A stretch of 44,807 nucleotides of DNA, taken from the NCBI GenBank assembly GCA_964621605.1, contig CAZUMJ010000024.1, forward strand, positions 1 to 44,807. Direction: 5' to 3'. This document shows, one piece after another, positions 14,994 through 23,620 of the stretch. This DNA is from CAZUMJ01 sp964621605 (GTDB lineage: Bacteria; Actinomycetota; Acidimicrobiia; Acidimicrobiales; Iamiaceae). Each line of letters opens with the position of its first letter. The stretch's first letter is position 1. Position numbers and translations under genes: made by a program. The notes beneath the pieces were generated by a model. That model was not told the origin of the DNA. It was given only the letters and a program-made list of their open reading frames with translations, and ran no database searches.

Positions 14994-15623
14994 TCAGGTC
15001 TCGGACGCGGCAGCCCAGCAGGCCAGCACGTCGTCGACCGTGGTGAGCGTGGCGAGGAGCGCGACCGTGCCGTCGAGCACCGCGGCGGCGTAGTCCGCCG
15101 GGAGGCCCGCCACGGCGTCGCGCGGCACCACGACCTGATACCCCAGGTTCACGGCGTCCATGACCAGGTTGAGCATGCCGACGTTGAGCGACACGCCCAC
15201 GCCCACAACGGTCCGCACACCGAGGTTCCGCAACAGCGCATCCACGTCGGTGCCGGCGAACGGTCCGAGGCCATGGAGCCGGGTGCTGCACAGGTCGCCC
15301 GGCTCAGGCCCGAGCTCAGGCACCACCTGTGCCGCGGCCGAGCCCGGGAGCAGGGGGTTCGGGGACTTTCGCACGCCCATGAACAGCCGTGCGTTCGTGT
15401 TCGACCCGAGACCGTCGGCGCGGCGTGCAGCGAGCGCATGCACCACCGGCACCCCCGCGGCGCGTGCACCGGCGGCGATGCGGCCGAGCGCCGGCCGGAT
15501 GGGTGTGGCCGCCTCGGCGAGCTGCGGCAGCGCCGACAGGTCGCCGATCACACCGTTCTGGCACTCCTGGGTGAGCAGCGCCGTGTGATGCGGGTCGACG
15601 AGGGCGGCGAGGTCCACGGGCAT
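14994..15623 (-). CDS. isochorismatase-fold protein lacking the catalytic triad
   Basis: 209 aa from ATG 15623. The fold of the cysteine hydrolase (isochorismatase-like) family is clear: LLTQECQNGV, ALAARRADG, the strand GVRTVVGVGVSLNVGMLNLVMDAVNLGYQVVVPRDAVAG. The family triad is Asp-Lys-Cys. Here the positions read Glu20, Arg115 and Gly149, so no nucleophilic cysteine is present. It is therefore probably not a conventional hydrolase. It diverges from the alpha/beta hydrolase at 15665. Confidence 0.85.
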   Translation of the reverse strand: MPVDLAALVDPHHTALLTQECQNGVIGDLSALPQLAEAATPIRPALGRIAAGARAAGVPVVHALAARRADGLGSNTNARLFMGVRKSPNPLLPGSAAAQVVPELGPEPGDLCSTRLHGLGPFAGTDVDALLRNLGVRTVVGVGVSLNVGMLNLVMDAVNLGYQVVVPRDAVAGLPADYAAAVLDGTVALLATLTTVDDVLACWAAASET

Positions 15624-15664
15624 GCGCCGGAATGTACCCCCGCCCAGCGGGAATGATGGGGGGC

Positions 15665-16510
15665 ATGACACCCGCTCCCTTGACGAGCTTCGTGCACGAC
15701 GGCCTGCGATTCGACGTGCGCGACGACGGCCCCCGCGACGCAGAGGCGATCATCGTGCTGCACGGCTTCCCCGAGTCGTCGCACTCGTGGCATCGCGTCA
15801 CCCCGCTGCTCAACGCCGCCGGCTACCGCACGCTCGCGCCGGATCAGCGCGGCTACTCCCCGGGTGCTCGGCCCTCCGCAGTTGCCGCCTACCGCATGGA
15901 ATCGCTGTGCGGCGACGTGCTCGCGCTCGCCGATGCTGCCGGCTGCGAACGCTTCCACGTCGTCGGGCACGACTGGGGCGGTGCGGTGGCGTGGGCGCTG
16001 GCCGCGTTGTTCCCAGAGCGCGTGCAGAGCCTCGTGGCCCTGTCGACGCCACACCCCAACGCGATGCGTCGTGCGCTGGTGCGCTCCACGCAGGGGTTGC
16101 ACTCCTGGTACATGCTGGCGTTCCAGATCCCCGGCCTGCCCGAACGGCTCCTGCGATCCGGCGGCGGCGAGCGCCTCGCGAAGGGCCTCACCTCCGACGG
16201 TCTTCCGCAGGACGACGCACGTGCGAACGCGACCCTGCTCCAGGAACCGGGCGCAGCCAGAGGTGCCGTGAACTGGTACCGCGGCCTGCTGCGGTCGAAG
16301 CCGAGCGACCTTCCGAAGGTGTCGGTGCCCACGACCTACGCGTGGGGGACGAAGGACGGCTACCTCGGGCGCTGGGCGGCCGAGCACACCGGTGATTGGA
16401 CGACCGGCCCGTATCGCTTCGAGGTGCTCGAGGGGGTGTCGCACTGGATCCCCGAACGTGAACCCGAGCGCACCGCGCAACTCGTGCTGGACCGGGCTGC
16501 GGGGGCATGA
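15665..16510 (+). CDS. alpha/beta hydrolase, epoxide-hydrolase-like
   Basis: 281 aa. HGFPES near residue 34 is the oxyanion motif of epoxide hydrolases and haloalkane dehalogenases, and GHDWGG places an Asp as nucleophile. A C-terminal His in GVSHWIPER and the acid in TYAWGTKDGYLG complete a triad. This favours an epoxide hydrolase over a serine esterase. I chose ATG 15665 over an upstream ATG at 15653 because the family starts near MTPAP; neither has a strong ribosome-binding site. Its stop overlaps the next lipoprotein gene (ATGA). Confidence 0.85.
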   Translation: MTPAPLTSFVHDGLRFDVRDDGPRDAEAIIVLHGFPESSHSWHRVTPLLNAAGYRTLAPDQRGYSPGARPSAVAAYRMESLCGDVLALADAAGCERFHVVGHDWGGAVAWALAALFPERVQSLVALSTPHPNAMRRALVRSTQGLHSWYMLAFQIPGLPERLLRSGGGERLAKGLTSDGLPQDDARANATLLQEPGAARGAVNWYRGLLRSKPSDLPKVSVPTTYAWGTKDGYLGRWAAEHTGDWTTGPYRFEVLEGVSHWIPEREPERTAQLVLDRAAGA

Positions 16511-17682
16511 GCGTCGTGACACGAACCCGTGCGGTCATCCTCCTGCTCGCGCTCGTCGGCCTGACCGGGGCGTGCTCCAGCGGCACCAAGTCGACAACCC
16601 CACAGGCCACGACGAGCACCAGCGCCGCCGCGCCTTCGTCGACCACCGCACCGACAGCCCCGAACGCAGCTAAGACCGTGTGGCTGTGCCGCCCGGGTCT
16701 CGCGGAGGACCCGTGCACCGCAGACCTCACCGCGACCGTCGTGAGCGCCTCCGGGGCTCACACGACCGCTCACCCCACTGCGGCGAACGAGCCGCCGATC
16801 GACTGCTTCTACGTGTACCCGACGGTCAGTCGCGAGAAGACCCCGAACTCCGACCTCGTCATCGGCGAGGACGAGCGCGCGGTGGCGGTCGCACAGGCCT
16901 CGCCCTTCTCTCAGGTCTGCAAGGTCTATGCGCCCATGTACCGGCAGGTGACCCTGAGCGCCCTGCTGGCCAAGGGCAAGACGGCGCCAGACCGCGCGCT
17001 CGCCTACGCAGACGTGGCCAACGCCTGGAACGACTACCTCGCGCACGACAACCACGGGCGCGGCGTCGTGCTGATCGGCCACTCCCAGGGTGCGTACATG
17101 CTCACGCAACTCATCCAGAAGGAGATCGACCCCGACCGCACAGCACGCGCCCTGCTCGTGTCCGCGTTGCTCATCGGGGGCAACGTGACCGTCGCCGACG
17201 GCTCCGACACGGGCGGCTCGTTCAAGGAGGTCGCGGCGTGTCGGAGCACGAGCCAGGTCGGCTGCGTGGTCGCGTACTCCGCGTTCTCGGCAGAGCCACC
17301 GAACGACTCGCTGTTCGGACGGTCGGGCACCGCGGGTCAGCACGTCCTGTGCGTGAACCCCGCAGGGCTCGGGCGCGGCGACGGTGCGCTCCAGCCGGCG
17401 TTCCCCACGAAGGCGTTGTTGCTCGGCAGCGGCCTCAAGGGCTCACTCGCCGATGTCACCACGCCATGGGTGCAGTTCCCGTCGCTGTTCAAGGCGCACT
17501 GCGAACTTCGCGACGGGTCGTCGTGGCTGCAGATCGGCGACGTGCGCGGCGCGGGAGATGACCGCCCCCGTCTCGCCGACACGCTCGGGCCAACGTGGGG
17601 TCTGCACCTCGTGGACATGAACGTGGCCATGGGCAACCTGGTCGAGCTCGTGCGTGGGCAAGGCGCTGCCTGGAAGCCGTAG
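16507..17682 (+). CDS. DUF3089-type lipoprotein (alpha/beta hydrolase-like)
   Basis: 391 aa. Signal peptide with lipobox LTGAC (Cys23), then a Thr/Ser-rich linker, so the protein is anchored outside the cell membrane. The mature domain shows DCFYVYPTVS, VCKVYAPMYRQVTL, and the nucleophile elbow GHSQGAYM, typical of DUF3089 hydrolases/lipases. It is coupled to the upstream epoxide-hydrolase-like gene by a 4-nt overlap. It probably hydrolyses an extracellular ester or lipid; the substrate is unknown. Confidence 0.82.
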   Translation: MSVVTRTRAVILLLALVGLTGACSSGTKSTTPQATTSTSAAAPSSTTAPTAPNAAKTVWLCRPGLAEDPCTADLTATVVSASGAHTTAHPTAANEPPIDCFYVYPTVSREKTPNSDLVIGEDERAVAVAQASPFSQVCKVYAPMYRQVTLSALLAKGKTAPDRALAYADVANAWNDYLAHDNHGRGVVLIGHSQGAYMLTQLIQKEIDPDRTARALLVSALLIGGNVTVADGSDTGGSFKEVAACRSTSQVGCVVAYSAFSAEPPNDSLFGRSGTAGQHVLCVNPAGLGRGDGALQPAFPTKALLLGSGLKGSLADVTTPWVQFPSLFKAHCELRDGSSWLQIGDVRGAGDDRPRLADTLGPTWGLHLVDMNVAMGNLVELVRGQGAAWKP

Positions 17683-17727
17683 GCGCACACGCCATACCCC
17701 CTGGCAACTCGGCCCGCGGCCCCGGGA

Positions 17728-17744
17728 TCTGACGATGTGTCAGA
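17728..17744. promoter_or_regulatory. operator-like palindrome TCTGAC-N5-GTCAGA, site A
   Basis: Arms TCTGAC (17728-17733) and GTCAGA (17739-17744) are perfect inverted 6-mers around GATGT. It is the distal of two sites before the amidohydrolase/crotonase/ligase operon (start 17797). The same motif recurs at 17752, 23577, 32946 and 36749, so a common repressor is likely. Confidence 0.8.
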
Positions 17745-17751
17745 CTGCTGA

Positions 17752-17768
17752 CCTGACGACTCGTCAGA
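17752..17768. promoter_or_regulatory. operator-like palindrome CCTGAC-N5-GTCAGA, site B
   Basis: CCTGAC (17752-17757) and GTCAGA (17763-17768) around GACTC, centred 24 bp downstream of site A, so the two sites lie roughly two helical turns apart. The right arm is perfect and the left has one changed base. Ends 28 nt before the ATG at 17797. Confidence 0.75.
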
Positions 17769-17796
17769 TCAATGGCCTCGACCGGGACGGTGGACC

Positions 17797-18993
17797 ATGG
17801 GAGACATCCCGAAGATCATCAGCGTCGACGACCACGTCGTCGAGCCGGCGCACCTCTGGCAGACGTGGCTCCCGGAGCGCTACCGCGACCGCGGCCCTCG
17901 CTCAGAGCGTCGAGGCATCGGCGAGATGCGTCACGTCGGCGGCGGCGCCTACGCACAGACCTTCGACCCCGACGGCCCGCCAGCCGACTGCTGGGTCTTC
18001 GAAGACCTCGTGTACATCAACAAGCGACACGTGGCCGCCGTCGGGTTCGACCGTGACGACATGACGATGTCACCCATCACCTACGACGAGATGCGTCCCG
18101 GCTGCTACGACCCGAAGGCCCGCGTCGCCGACATGGAGCTCAACCACGTCGAAGCGTCGTTGTGCTTCCCCACGTTCCCCCGCTTCTGCGGCCAGACGTT
18201 CACCGAAGCAGCAGACCGAGACCTCGGGCTCGCCTGCATCAAGGCGTACAACGACTGGATGGTCGAGGAGTGGTGCGGCGACTCCGACGGCGCACTCATC
18301 CCCCTGGTCATCATCCCCCTGTGGGACGCAGAACTGGCCGCCGCGGAGGTGCGCCGCAACGCCGCGCGGGGCGTCCACGCCGTGTGCTTCAGCGAGATCC
18401 CGCCGCACCTCGGCCTGCCGAGCATCCACACCGATTTCTGGGACCCGTTCTTCGCCGCCTGCGCCGAGAACCAGGTCACCATCAACATGCACATCGGCTC
18501 GTCGTCGCGCATGCCGGCCACCTCGCCCGACGCGCCGGTCGCCGTGGCAGCCACCTTGTCGTTCAACAACTCGATGGCGTCGCTGTCGGACTGGCTGTTC
18601 AGCGGCAAGCTCGTGCAGTTCCCCGACCTCCGCCTGGCGTACTCCGAAGGCCAGATCGGCTGGCTGCCCTACGTGCTCGAACGCGCCGACACGGTGTGGC
18701 GCCAGCACCGCGCCTGGGGTGGCGTGGCCGACATCGTCCCCGAACCTCCGTCGACCTACTACTACCGGCAGGTCTACGGGTGCTTCTTCAGCGACTTCCA
18801 CGGGCTGCGCGCCCTCGACGAGGTCGGGGTCGACAACGTCACCTTCGAGACCGACTACCCGCACACCGACTCCACCTGGCCCGACACCCTCGAGATCGTC
18901 ACCGACATGGTCGCGGGGCTCTCCGACGAGGCCATCTACAAGGTCCTGCGCGGCAACGCCATCCGCATGCTGTCGCTCGACCTGGATCGCTAG
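17797..18993 (+). CDS. amidohydrolase (ACMSD-like, amidohydrolase-2 family)
   Basis: 398 aa. Starts with ISVDDHVVEPAHLW, the N-terminal signature of actinobacterial ACMSD-like amidohydrolases. Other expected metal-site motifs are INMHIGSS (His) and FETDYPHTDSTWP (Asp). The family decarboxylates or hydrolyses ring-cleavage and carboxylate intermediates in a TIM barrel with one divalent metal. It opens an operon with a crotonase (19005) and an AMP ligase (19805), under the two operator-like sites A and B. A role in degrading a ring-containing acid is plausible but not proven. Confidence 0.86.
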   Translation: MGDIPKIISVDDHVVEPAHLWQTWLPERYRDRGPRSERRGIGEMRHVGGGAYAQTFDPDGPPADCWVFEDLVYINKRHVAAVGFDRDDMTMSPITYDEMRPGCYDPKARVADMELNHVEASLCFPTFPRFCGQTFTEAADRDLGLACIKAYNDWMVEEWCGDSDGALIPLVIIPLWDAELAAAEVRRNAARGVHAVCFSEIPPHLGLPSIHTDFWDPFFAACAENQVTINMHIGSSSRMPATSPDAPVAVAATLSFNNSMASLSDWLFSGKLVQFPDLRLAYSEGQIGWLPYVLERADTVWRQHRAWGGVADIVPEPPSTYYYRQVYGCFFSDFHGLRALDEVGVDNVTFETDYPHTDSTWPDTLEIVTDMVAGLSDEAIYKVLRGNAIRMLSLDLDR

Positions 18994-19004
18994 CGTCGCC
19001 GACG

Positions 19005-19808
19005 ATGACCCGAGACTTCACCACCATCCGCTTCGAGCAGCGCGGCGCCGTCGGGTGGGTCACCCTCGACCGCCCCGAGCGCTACCACGCCTTCAACCAG
19101 GTCATGTGCGACGAGCTCGCCGGGCTCTGGGCCGACCTGCGGTCTGACGACTCGGTGCGGGTGGTGGTCCTCACCGCCTCGGGCGACAAGGCCTTCTGTA
19201 CCGGCATCGACCGCGAGTTCGTGCCGTCCGAAGGCGGCGCCACCTACGACTTCTCGCCGTTCCGCTACGACGACCCCGGCCTGGCGCTCGGCCCGCGCAG
19301 CAACCGCCTGTGGAAGCCGGTCATCGCTGCGGTCAACGGGATGGCGTGCGGTGGCGCGTTCTATCTGCTCGGCGAGGTCGACTTCATCATCGCGGCGGAG
19401 CACGCCACGTTCTTCGACCCGCACCTCACCTACGGGATGCCCGCGGTGTACGAGCCGTTGTCGATGATGCGCCGCATGCCCTTCGGCGAGCTGATGCGCA
19501 TGACGTTGCTCGCCAACCACGAACGGCTCTCGGCGGCACGCGCCCACCAGATCGGCCTGGTCAGCGAGGTGGTGCCGGGGGACCGCCTGGAAGAGGCAGC
19601 GACGTGGGCGGCCGAAGCGATCGCCTCGCAGCCCGCCGGGCCCACCGTCGCGACCGTGCGCGCGCTGTGGGCGGGGCGTGAGCTCGCGCCCGGCACCGCA
19701 CAGGAGTTGGGTCCGGTGTTGCTGAACCTGGGCATGGACCAAGCGTCGCTCGACGAAGGCCAGCAGGCGTTCTCGTCGGGACGGCGCATCGAGCCACGCG
19801 TCCGGTGA
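19005..19808 (+). CDS. enoyl-CoA hydratase/isomerase (crotonase family)
   Basis: 267 aa crotonase. Motifs: CoA-binding/oxyanion GDKAFCTGID and AVNGMACGGAFYLLGEVDFI. The catalytic-region segment is FFDPHLTYGMPAVYEP rather than the canonical Glu-containing loop of FadB hydratases, so the exact chemistry (hydratase, isomerase or hydrolase) is uncertain. It starts 11 nt after the amidohydrolase stop; its own TGA overlaps the GTG of the ligase gene by 4 nt. So it is an operon member. Confidence 0.88.
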   Translation: MTRDFTTIRFEQRGAVGWVTLDRPERYHAFNQVMCDELAGLWADLRSDDSVRVVVLTASGDKAFCTGIDREFVPSEGGATYDFSPFRYDDPGLALGPRSNRLWKPVIAAVNGMACGGAFYLLGEVDFIIAAEHATFFDPHLTYGMPAVYEPLSMMRRMPFGELMRMTLLANHERLSAARAHQIGLVSEVVPGDRLEEAATWAAEAIASQPAGPTVATVRALWAGRELAPGTAQELGPVLLNLGMDQASLDEGQQAFSSGRRIEPRVR

Positions 19809-21319
19809 GCCTGCTCGGCGAAGTCGTCGCCGAGGCCGCGCGACGGTTCGGCGATCGGCCCGCGTTCGTCGCCGAGGACGGCACCTCCTGCACGTACGCC
19901 GACCTCGATCGTGCAGCCGACGAAGCCGCAAGCGGTCTCGCTCGCCGCGGCGTGCGCCCCGGCGACGTCGTCGCGCTGTCGTTGCCGTCCGACACCACCT
20001 ATGCCGTCGCGTACGTCGCGCTCGCCCGGCTCGGAGCGATCACCGTCGGCATCAACCCACGCCTGGTGACAGCCGAGCGCGCCACCGCGCTCGACGTCGT
20101 GGGTCCTCGCCTCGTGCTCGCGACAGAGGCGTTGGCTGCCGGCATCGGCGACGACTTCCAGACCGAGCTCGTCGCCGCGACCGCGTCGGGGGCGCGCGCA
20201 CTTGCCGAGCTGCGCACCGACGCCGTAGCGCCCCCGGCACCGACCGACCCCGACGGACCCGTGGCGATCGTGCTCACGTCAGGGACCACCGGGCAGCCGA
20301 AGGGCGCCGTGTTCGCAGACCGCCAGCTCGCTGCGGTCACCCGCTACGACCTCGGCCCCAACGCCGAGCGCACCTGGGACGGCGGCGGGCCGATGCTCGC
20401 CGGCACGCAGTTCGCCCACGTCGGGTTCATGACCAAGCTCCCCTGGTATGTGCGCACCGGCGCCACGCTGCACCTCCAGGACCGGTGGCGTGCCGCGGAC
20501 GTCCTCGACGTCGTGGAACGCACCCGCATGCGCGCCATCGGCGGAGTCGCACCGCAGATCGCGCTCATGCTGCGCGACGCGCGCTTCGACGAGCGCGACC
20601 TCTCCGCGGTCCAGGCGCTGGTCGTCGGCGGCGGCCCGTCCTCGCCGGCGTTGGTGACCGAAGCACGCCGGCGCTTCGACGCCGCGTACTCGATCCGCTA
20701 TTCGTCGACGGAGTCCGGCGGCGTCGGGACCGGCACCGCGTTCGACGCAGACGACCACGAGGCGTTGCACACCGTCGGGCGGCCACGGCCCGGTATGGGG
20801 CTCGACGTGCGTGACGAAGACGGCCGACCGCTACCGGTCGGTGAGGTCGGTGAGGTGTGCCTGCGTTCCGACGCGGTGATGAGCGGCTACTGGCACGCCC
20901 CCGAAGCCACGGCCGCTGCGCTGCGCGACGGCTGGTTGCACACGGGCGATCTCGGGTACGTCGACGACCACGGGCTCCTCGTGTTGTCCGGGAGAGCCAA
21001 GGAGATGTTCATCCGCGGGGGGTACAACGTGTACCCGATGGAGGTCGAGGCCGTGCTCGAGCAGCACCCTGCCGTACGCCAGGTCGCCGTCGTGCCCCGC
21101 CCCGACCCCGTGATGGGTGAGCTTGGCGTCGCCGTGGTCATCCCCGCCGACCCTGCCCGCCCGCCGACGCTCGACGACCTGCGCGCCTTCGGGTCCCAGC
21201 ACCTCTCCCACCACAAGCTTCCCGAGGAGCTCCGCCTCGTGGACGACCTGCCCCTCACCTCGATGCAGAAGCTCGACCGTCGGACCCTCGCGGCCGGGCT
21301 CGCCGACCACACGCCGTAG
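19805..21319 (+). CDS. acyl-CoA synthetase (AMP-forming ligase)
   Basis: 504 aa with GTG start overlapping the upstream stop. Complete ANL-superfamily enzyme: ATP-loop LTSGTTGQPKG, A5-type YSSTESGG, A7 LHTGDLGYVDD, A8 GGYNVYPMEVE and the C-terminal lysine in LTSMQKLDRRTL. It activates a carboxylic acid to its CoA thioester in two steps. This is the expected first step of the degradation pathway encoded by the TCTGAC-N5-GTCAGA regulon. The substrate cannot be read from sequence; no long-chain FadD insertions are seen. Confidence 0.92.
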   Translation: MSLLGEVVAEAARRFGDRPAFVAEDGTSCTYADLDRAADEAASGLARRGVRPGDVVALSLPSDTTYAVAYVALARLGAITVGINPRLVTAERATALDVVGPRLVLATEALAAGIGDDFQTELVAATASGARALAELRTDAVAPPAPTDPDGPVAIVLTSGTTGQPKGAVFADRQLAAVTRYDLGPNAERTWDGGGPMLAGTQFAHVGFMTKLPWYVRTGATLHLQDRWRAADVLDVVERTRMRAIGGVAPQIALMLRDARFDERDLSAVQALVVGGGPSSPALVTEARRRFDAAYSIRYSSTESGGVGTGTAFDADDHEALHTVGRPRPGMGLDVRDEDGRPLPVGEVGEVCLRSDAVMSGYWHAPEATAAALRDGWLHTGDLGYVDDHGLLVLSGRAKEMFIRGGYNVYPMEVEAVLEQHPAVRQVAVVPRPDPVMGELGVAVVIPADPARPPTLDDLRAFGSQHLSHHKLPEELRLVDDLPLTSMQKLDRRTLAAGLADHTP

Positions 21320-21373
21320 ACGCCCTAGCCTGGCGTGGCCACCTCGCCCGCCACTGTCTGCAAGGTCTCCTGT

Positions 21374-21979
21374 ATGCCCGCATCGGCTCCCGCCACGCCC
21401 CGTCGTGCGCGCTTCGCAGCGCTCGCTCTTGCGCTCCTCACCACGCTCCCGCTCGTGCTGCTCGCCGGCTGCACGGGCAAGCAGACTCCCAACGCCGACA
21501 TCGTGAGCACCGACTCCTCGAACGACACCCTGCTCACCATCCCCGACTTCGATCAGACGCCGACCACGATCGCGCCGAAGGTCACCGACGCCGTGGCGTT
21601 CTGCACCGCGATCTCGAAGCTGAACCAGAACGCTGCCCTGAACAACAAGGAGCTGTCGCTCCACGTGCGGGCCACGGTGTTCATCGGGATCCTCGACAAC
21701 GCCGAGTCCGCAGCACCGGAGAACCTCAAGACGCTCACGGGGCGTATGAAGGACTTCTTCACCCAGGTCGCGAACCTGCCCGACACCGACTCGGGCGGTA
21801 GCAGCGGCGGTGCGTTCCTCTCGCTCGTGATCTCGACGGGGATCGGGCCATCCTCGGACGAGTTCGTGCAGCGTGTGAAGGCAGAGTGCGGGATCACCAT
21901 CGAACTGCTGGCGAACCCGGACGCACCCGCGACGGACACCGCCACGACGGACGCCAACGACGGCTTTACGCAGCCCTGA
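21374..21979 (+). CDS. small putative lipoprotein of unknown function
   Basis: 201 aa from ATG 21374; an in-frame GTG at 21335 would give a longer signal peptide. Lipobox LLAGC, preceded by ALALALLTTLPLVL, predicts a surface lipoprotein. The mature part has Cys near DAVAFCTAIS and near KAECGITI, possibly a disulfide, and is mostly helical. No family is recognised. It probably has its own promoter (TAGCCT at 21326) and is followed by the convergent amidase gene. Confidence 0.72.
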   Translation: MPASAPATPRRARFAALALALLTTLPLVLLAGCTGKQTPNADIVSTDSSNDTLLTIPDFDQTPTTIAPKVTDAVAFCTAISKLNQNAALNNKELSLHVRATVFIGILDNAESAAPENLKTLTGRMKDFFTQVANLPDTDSGGSSGGAFLSLVISTGIGPSSDEFVQRVKAECGITIELLANPDAPATDTATTDANDGFTQP

Positions 21980-22017
21980 GTTCGGGGCGGTTCCGACGGG
22001 GTGGATGCGGACCTGAC

Positions 22018-23526
22018 CTAGGCGGTCGCCACCAACGGCCACGGACGCGCACGCTCCACCGCCAGCGCCACGTCGAACAGCAACGAGTCGTGGTGGTGCG
22101 GGGCCAGCACCTGCATCCCAACCGGCAGTCCGTCCACCGTCCCGGCAGGGATCGACACCGCCGGGTTGCCGTAGATGTTCGAGATGATGGTCAACCCGCC
22201 CATGGTGGTCATGTCCTGGAGGTGCTTCGACCCCTCGGCCAGCAAGGCGTTGGGCAGCTTCGGGGCGATGCCTCCGGCGGTGCGAGCGGCGCCGAGCAAC
22301 GCCCGCAGGCCGTAGCGCGCCACGACGTTCGACTTGAACCAGGTGATGATCGGCGGCTCGGGGCTGCTGGTCTGGGACTCGGCCGCGAACGCCGGACCGG
22401 GGTTGGTGGCGGCGATGATGAAGTCGACCTGGTCGAACGCCGCGGCCATCGCCTCGTTCGCCCGCACCCGCAACTGCTCGGCCTCGGCAGCGGTGAACAG
22501 GTTGTAGAAGGTCTGCGCGAGCAACAGCCCGATGGCGACCTCGTCGGTGAGCTGGTTGGCACAACGGGGCCAGCGGTCGCCGAGGTCGGCGAGCAGCGTG
22601 GCCAGGTTGCCCATCATCCACTGGGCCGCCAGGTTTGGCGGATTTACTGCCACGTCGACCTGCACCATGCCGGTGGCGTCGATGAGCGCCTGGGCTTCGG
22701 CACGTAGGTGGTCTTCGACACCGGCGTCGAGCGTGACCCCGCCGAGCGCCGGGACGATCGCCACCTTGCGACCCTTCAGCTCGTGGGTGCCCAACGCGTC
22801 CTCGAAGCTGGAGTGCCCGGGCAAGCTGGACGGGTCGGCGTGGTCGGGGCCGCTCGCCACGTCGAACACGCGGGCCGCGTCGCGCACCGACCGGCTGAGG
22901 TTGCCGAGCACGACGGTGTTGGGGCGCATGAAGGCGTTGGGGCTGCGCGGGATGCGCCCGAAGGTGCCCTTCATGCCGAGCAGGCCGGTGTAGCCGGCCG
23001 GGATGCGGATCGACCCGCCACCGTCACCGCCCGAGGCGAGGCTGACGAGCCCACCCGCGACCGCGGCGGCCGATCCGCTGGACGAGCCGCCGACGGTACG
23101 ACCGTGACGCCACGGGTTGTGGGTGACGCCGTTGATCTTGGTGACGCTCACGTTCAGGCCGCCGAACTCGCTGGCGGTGGTCTGCCCCACCGGCACGATG
23201 CCGCCGCGGTCGCGGAGGCGCTCGAAGTAGCGCGACGAGTAGGGCGCGACCCGGTCGCGGAACACGAGTGACGCCTCGTTGTAGGGCCAGCCAGCCACCG
23301 GGTCGAGCTGCTTGATGCCGGTGGGGACGCCCCCGAATGGCAGCGACACGTCGGCGTCCTTCGCCGCCGAGCGGGCCCCTTCGGCGTCGACGAAGCAGAA
23401 GGCGTTGAGGTCGCTGCGATCGATCGCGTCGAGGGTGACGTCGAGCTCCTCGACGGGAGATCGCTCACCCGTGCGGAATGCGTCGACGAGCGAACATGCG
23501 TCTCCCTGCCAGGGTGCGTCAGCCAT
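22018..23526 (-). CDS. amidase (amidase signature family)
   Basis: 502 aa. The Ser-cisSer-Lys triad of the amidase signature is present: Lys in GIKQLD (~70), the GGSSSGSAAAVAGG stretch with the cis-Ser, and the nucleophile Ser in GGDGGGSIRIPA. It hydrolyses an amide bond; the substrate is unknown. It is divergent from the acyl-CoA dehydrogenase operon at 23621 and may share its control region: the palindrome at 23577 lies ~50 nt upstream of its ATG. A CATGAT box lies 6 nt before the ATG on the minus strand. Confidence 0.92.
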   Translation of the reverse strand: MADAPWQGDACSLVDAFRTGERSPVEELDVTLDAIDRSDLNAFCFVDAEGARSAAKDADVSLPFGGVPTGIKQLDPVAGWPYNEASLVFRDRVAPYSSRYFERLRDRGGIVPVGQTTASEFGGLNVSVTKINGVTHNPWRHGRTVGGSSSGSAAAVAGGLVSLASGGDGGGSIRIPAGYTGLLGMKGTFGRIPRSPNAFMRPNTVVLGNLSRSVRDAARVFDVASGPDHADPSSLPGHSSFEDALGTHELKGRKVAIVPALGGVTLDAGVEDHLRAEAQALIDATGMVQVDVAVNPPNLAAQWMMGNLATLLADLGDRWPRCANQLTDEVAIGLLLAQTFYNLFTAAEAEQLRVRANEAMAAAFDQVDFIIAATNPGPAFAAESQTSSPEPPIITWFKSNVVARYGLRALLGAARTAGGIAPKLPNALLAEGSKHLQDMTTMGGLTIISNIYGNPAVSIPAGTVDGLPVGMQVLAPHHHDSLLFDVALAVERARPWPLVATA

Positions 23527-23576
23527 CGCCGGATCATGGCACGAGGCGGAGTCGCCAGGCCGGACGGGCTATGGTT

Positions 23577-23593
23577 TCTGACGACCCGTCAGA
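23577..23593. promoter_or_regulatory. operator-like palindrome TCTGAC-N5-GTCAGA, site C
   Basis: TCTGAC (23577-23582), GACCC, GTCAGA (23588-23593); with flanking T and A the arms extend to 7 bp (23576-23594). TATGGT (23570-23575), a good -10 box for the acyl-CoA dehydrogenase operon, ends just before it, so the site covers the predicted transcription start. It ends 27 nt before the GTG at 23621 and lies between the divergent amidase and operon. Confidence 0.85.
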
Positions 23594-23620
23594 ACTCGCC
23601 GTGGCGGCAAGGAGCATCGC

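Noticed and set aside
19142..19158. Half palindrome TCTGACGACTC inside the crotonase gene
   Set aside because: Only the left arm matches; the right arm is absent and it is intragenic. Similar single arms near 10270, 12372 and 44720 were also dismissed.
20831..22621. 596-aa minus-strand open frame through the ligase and amidase region
   Set aside because: Overlaps several real genes in another frame and has shadow composition with no motif.
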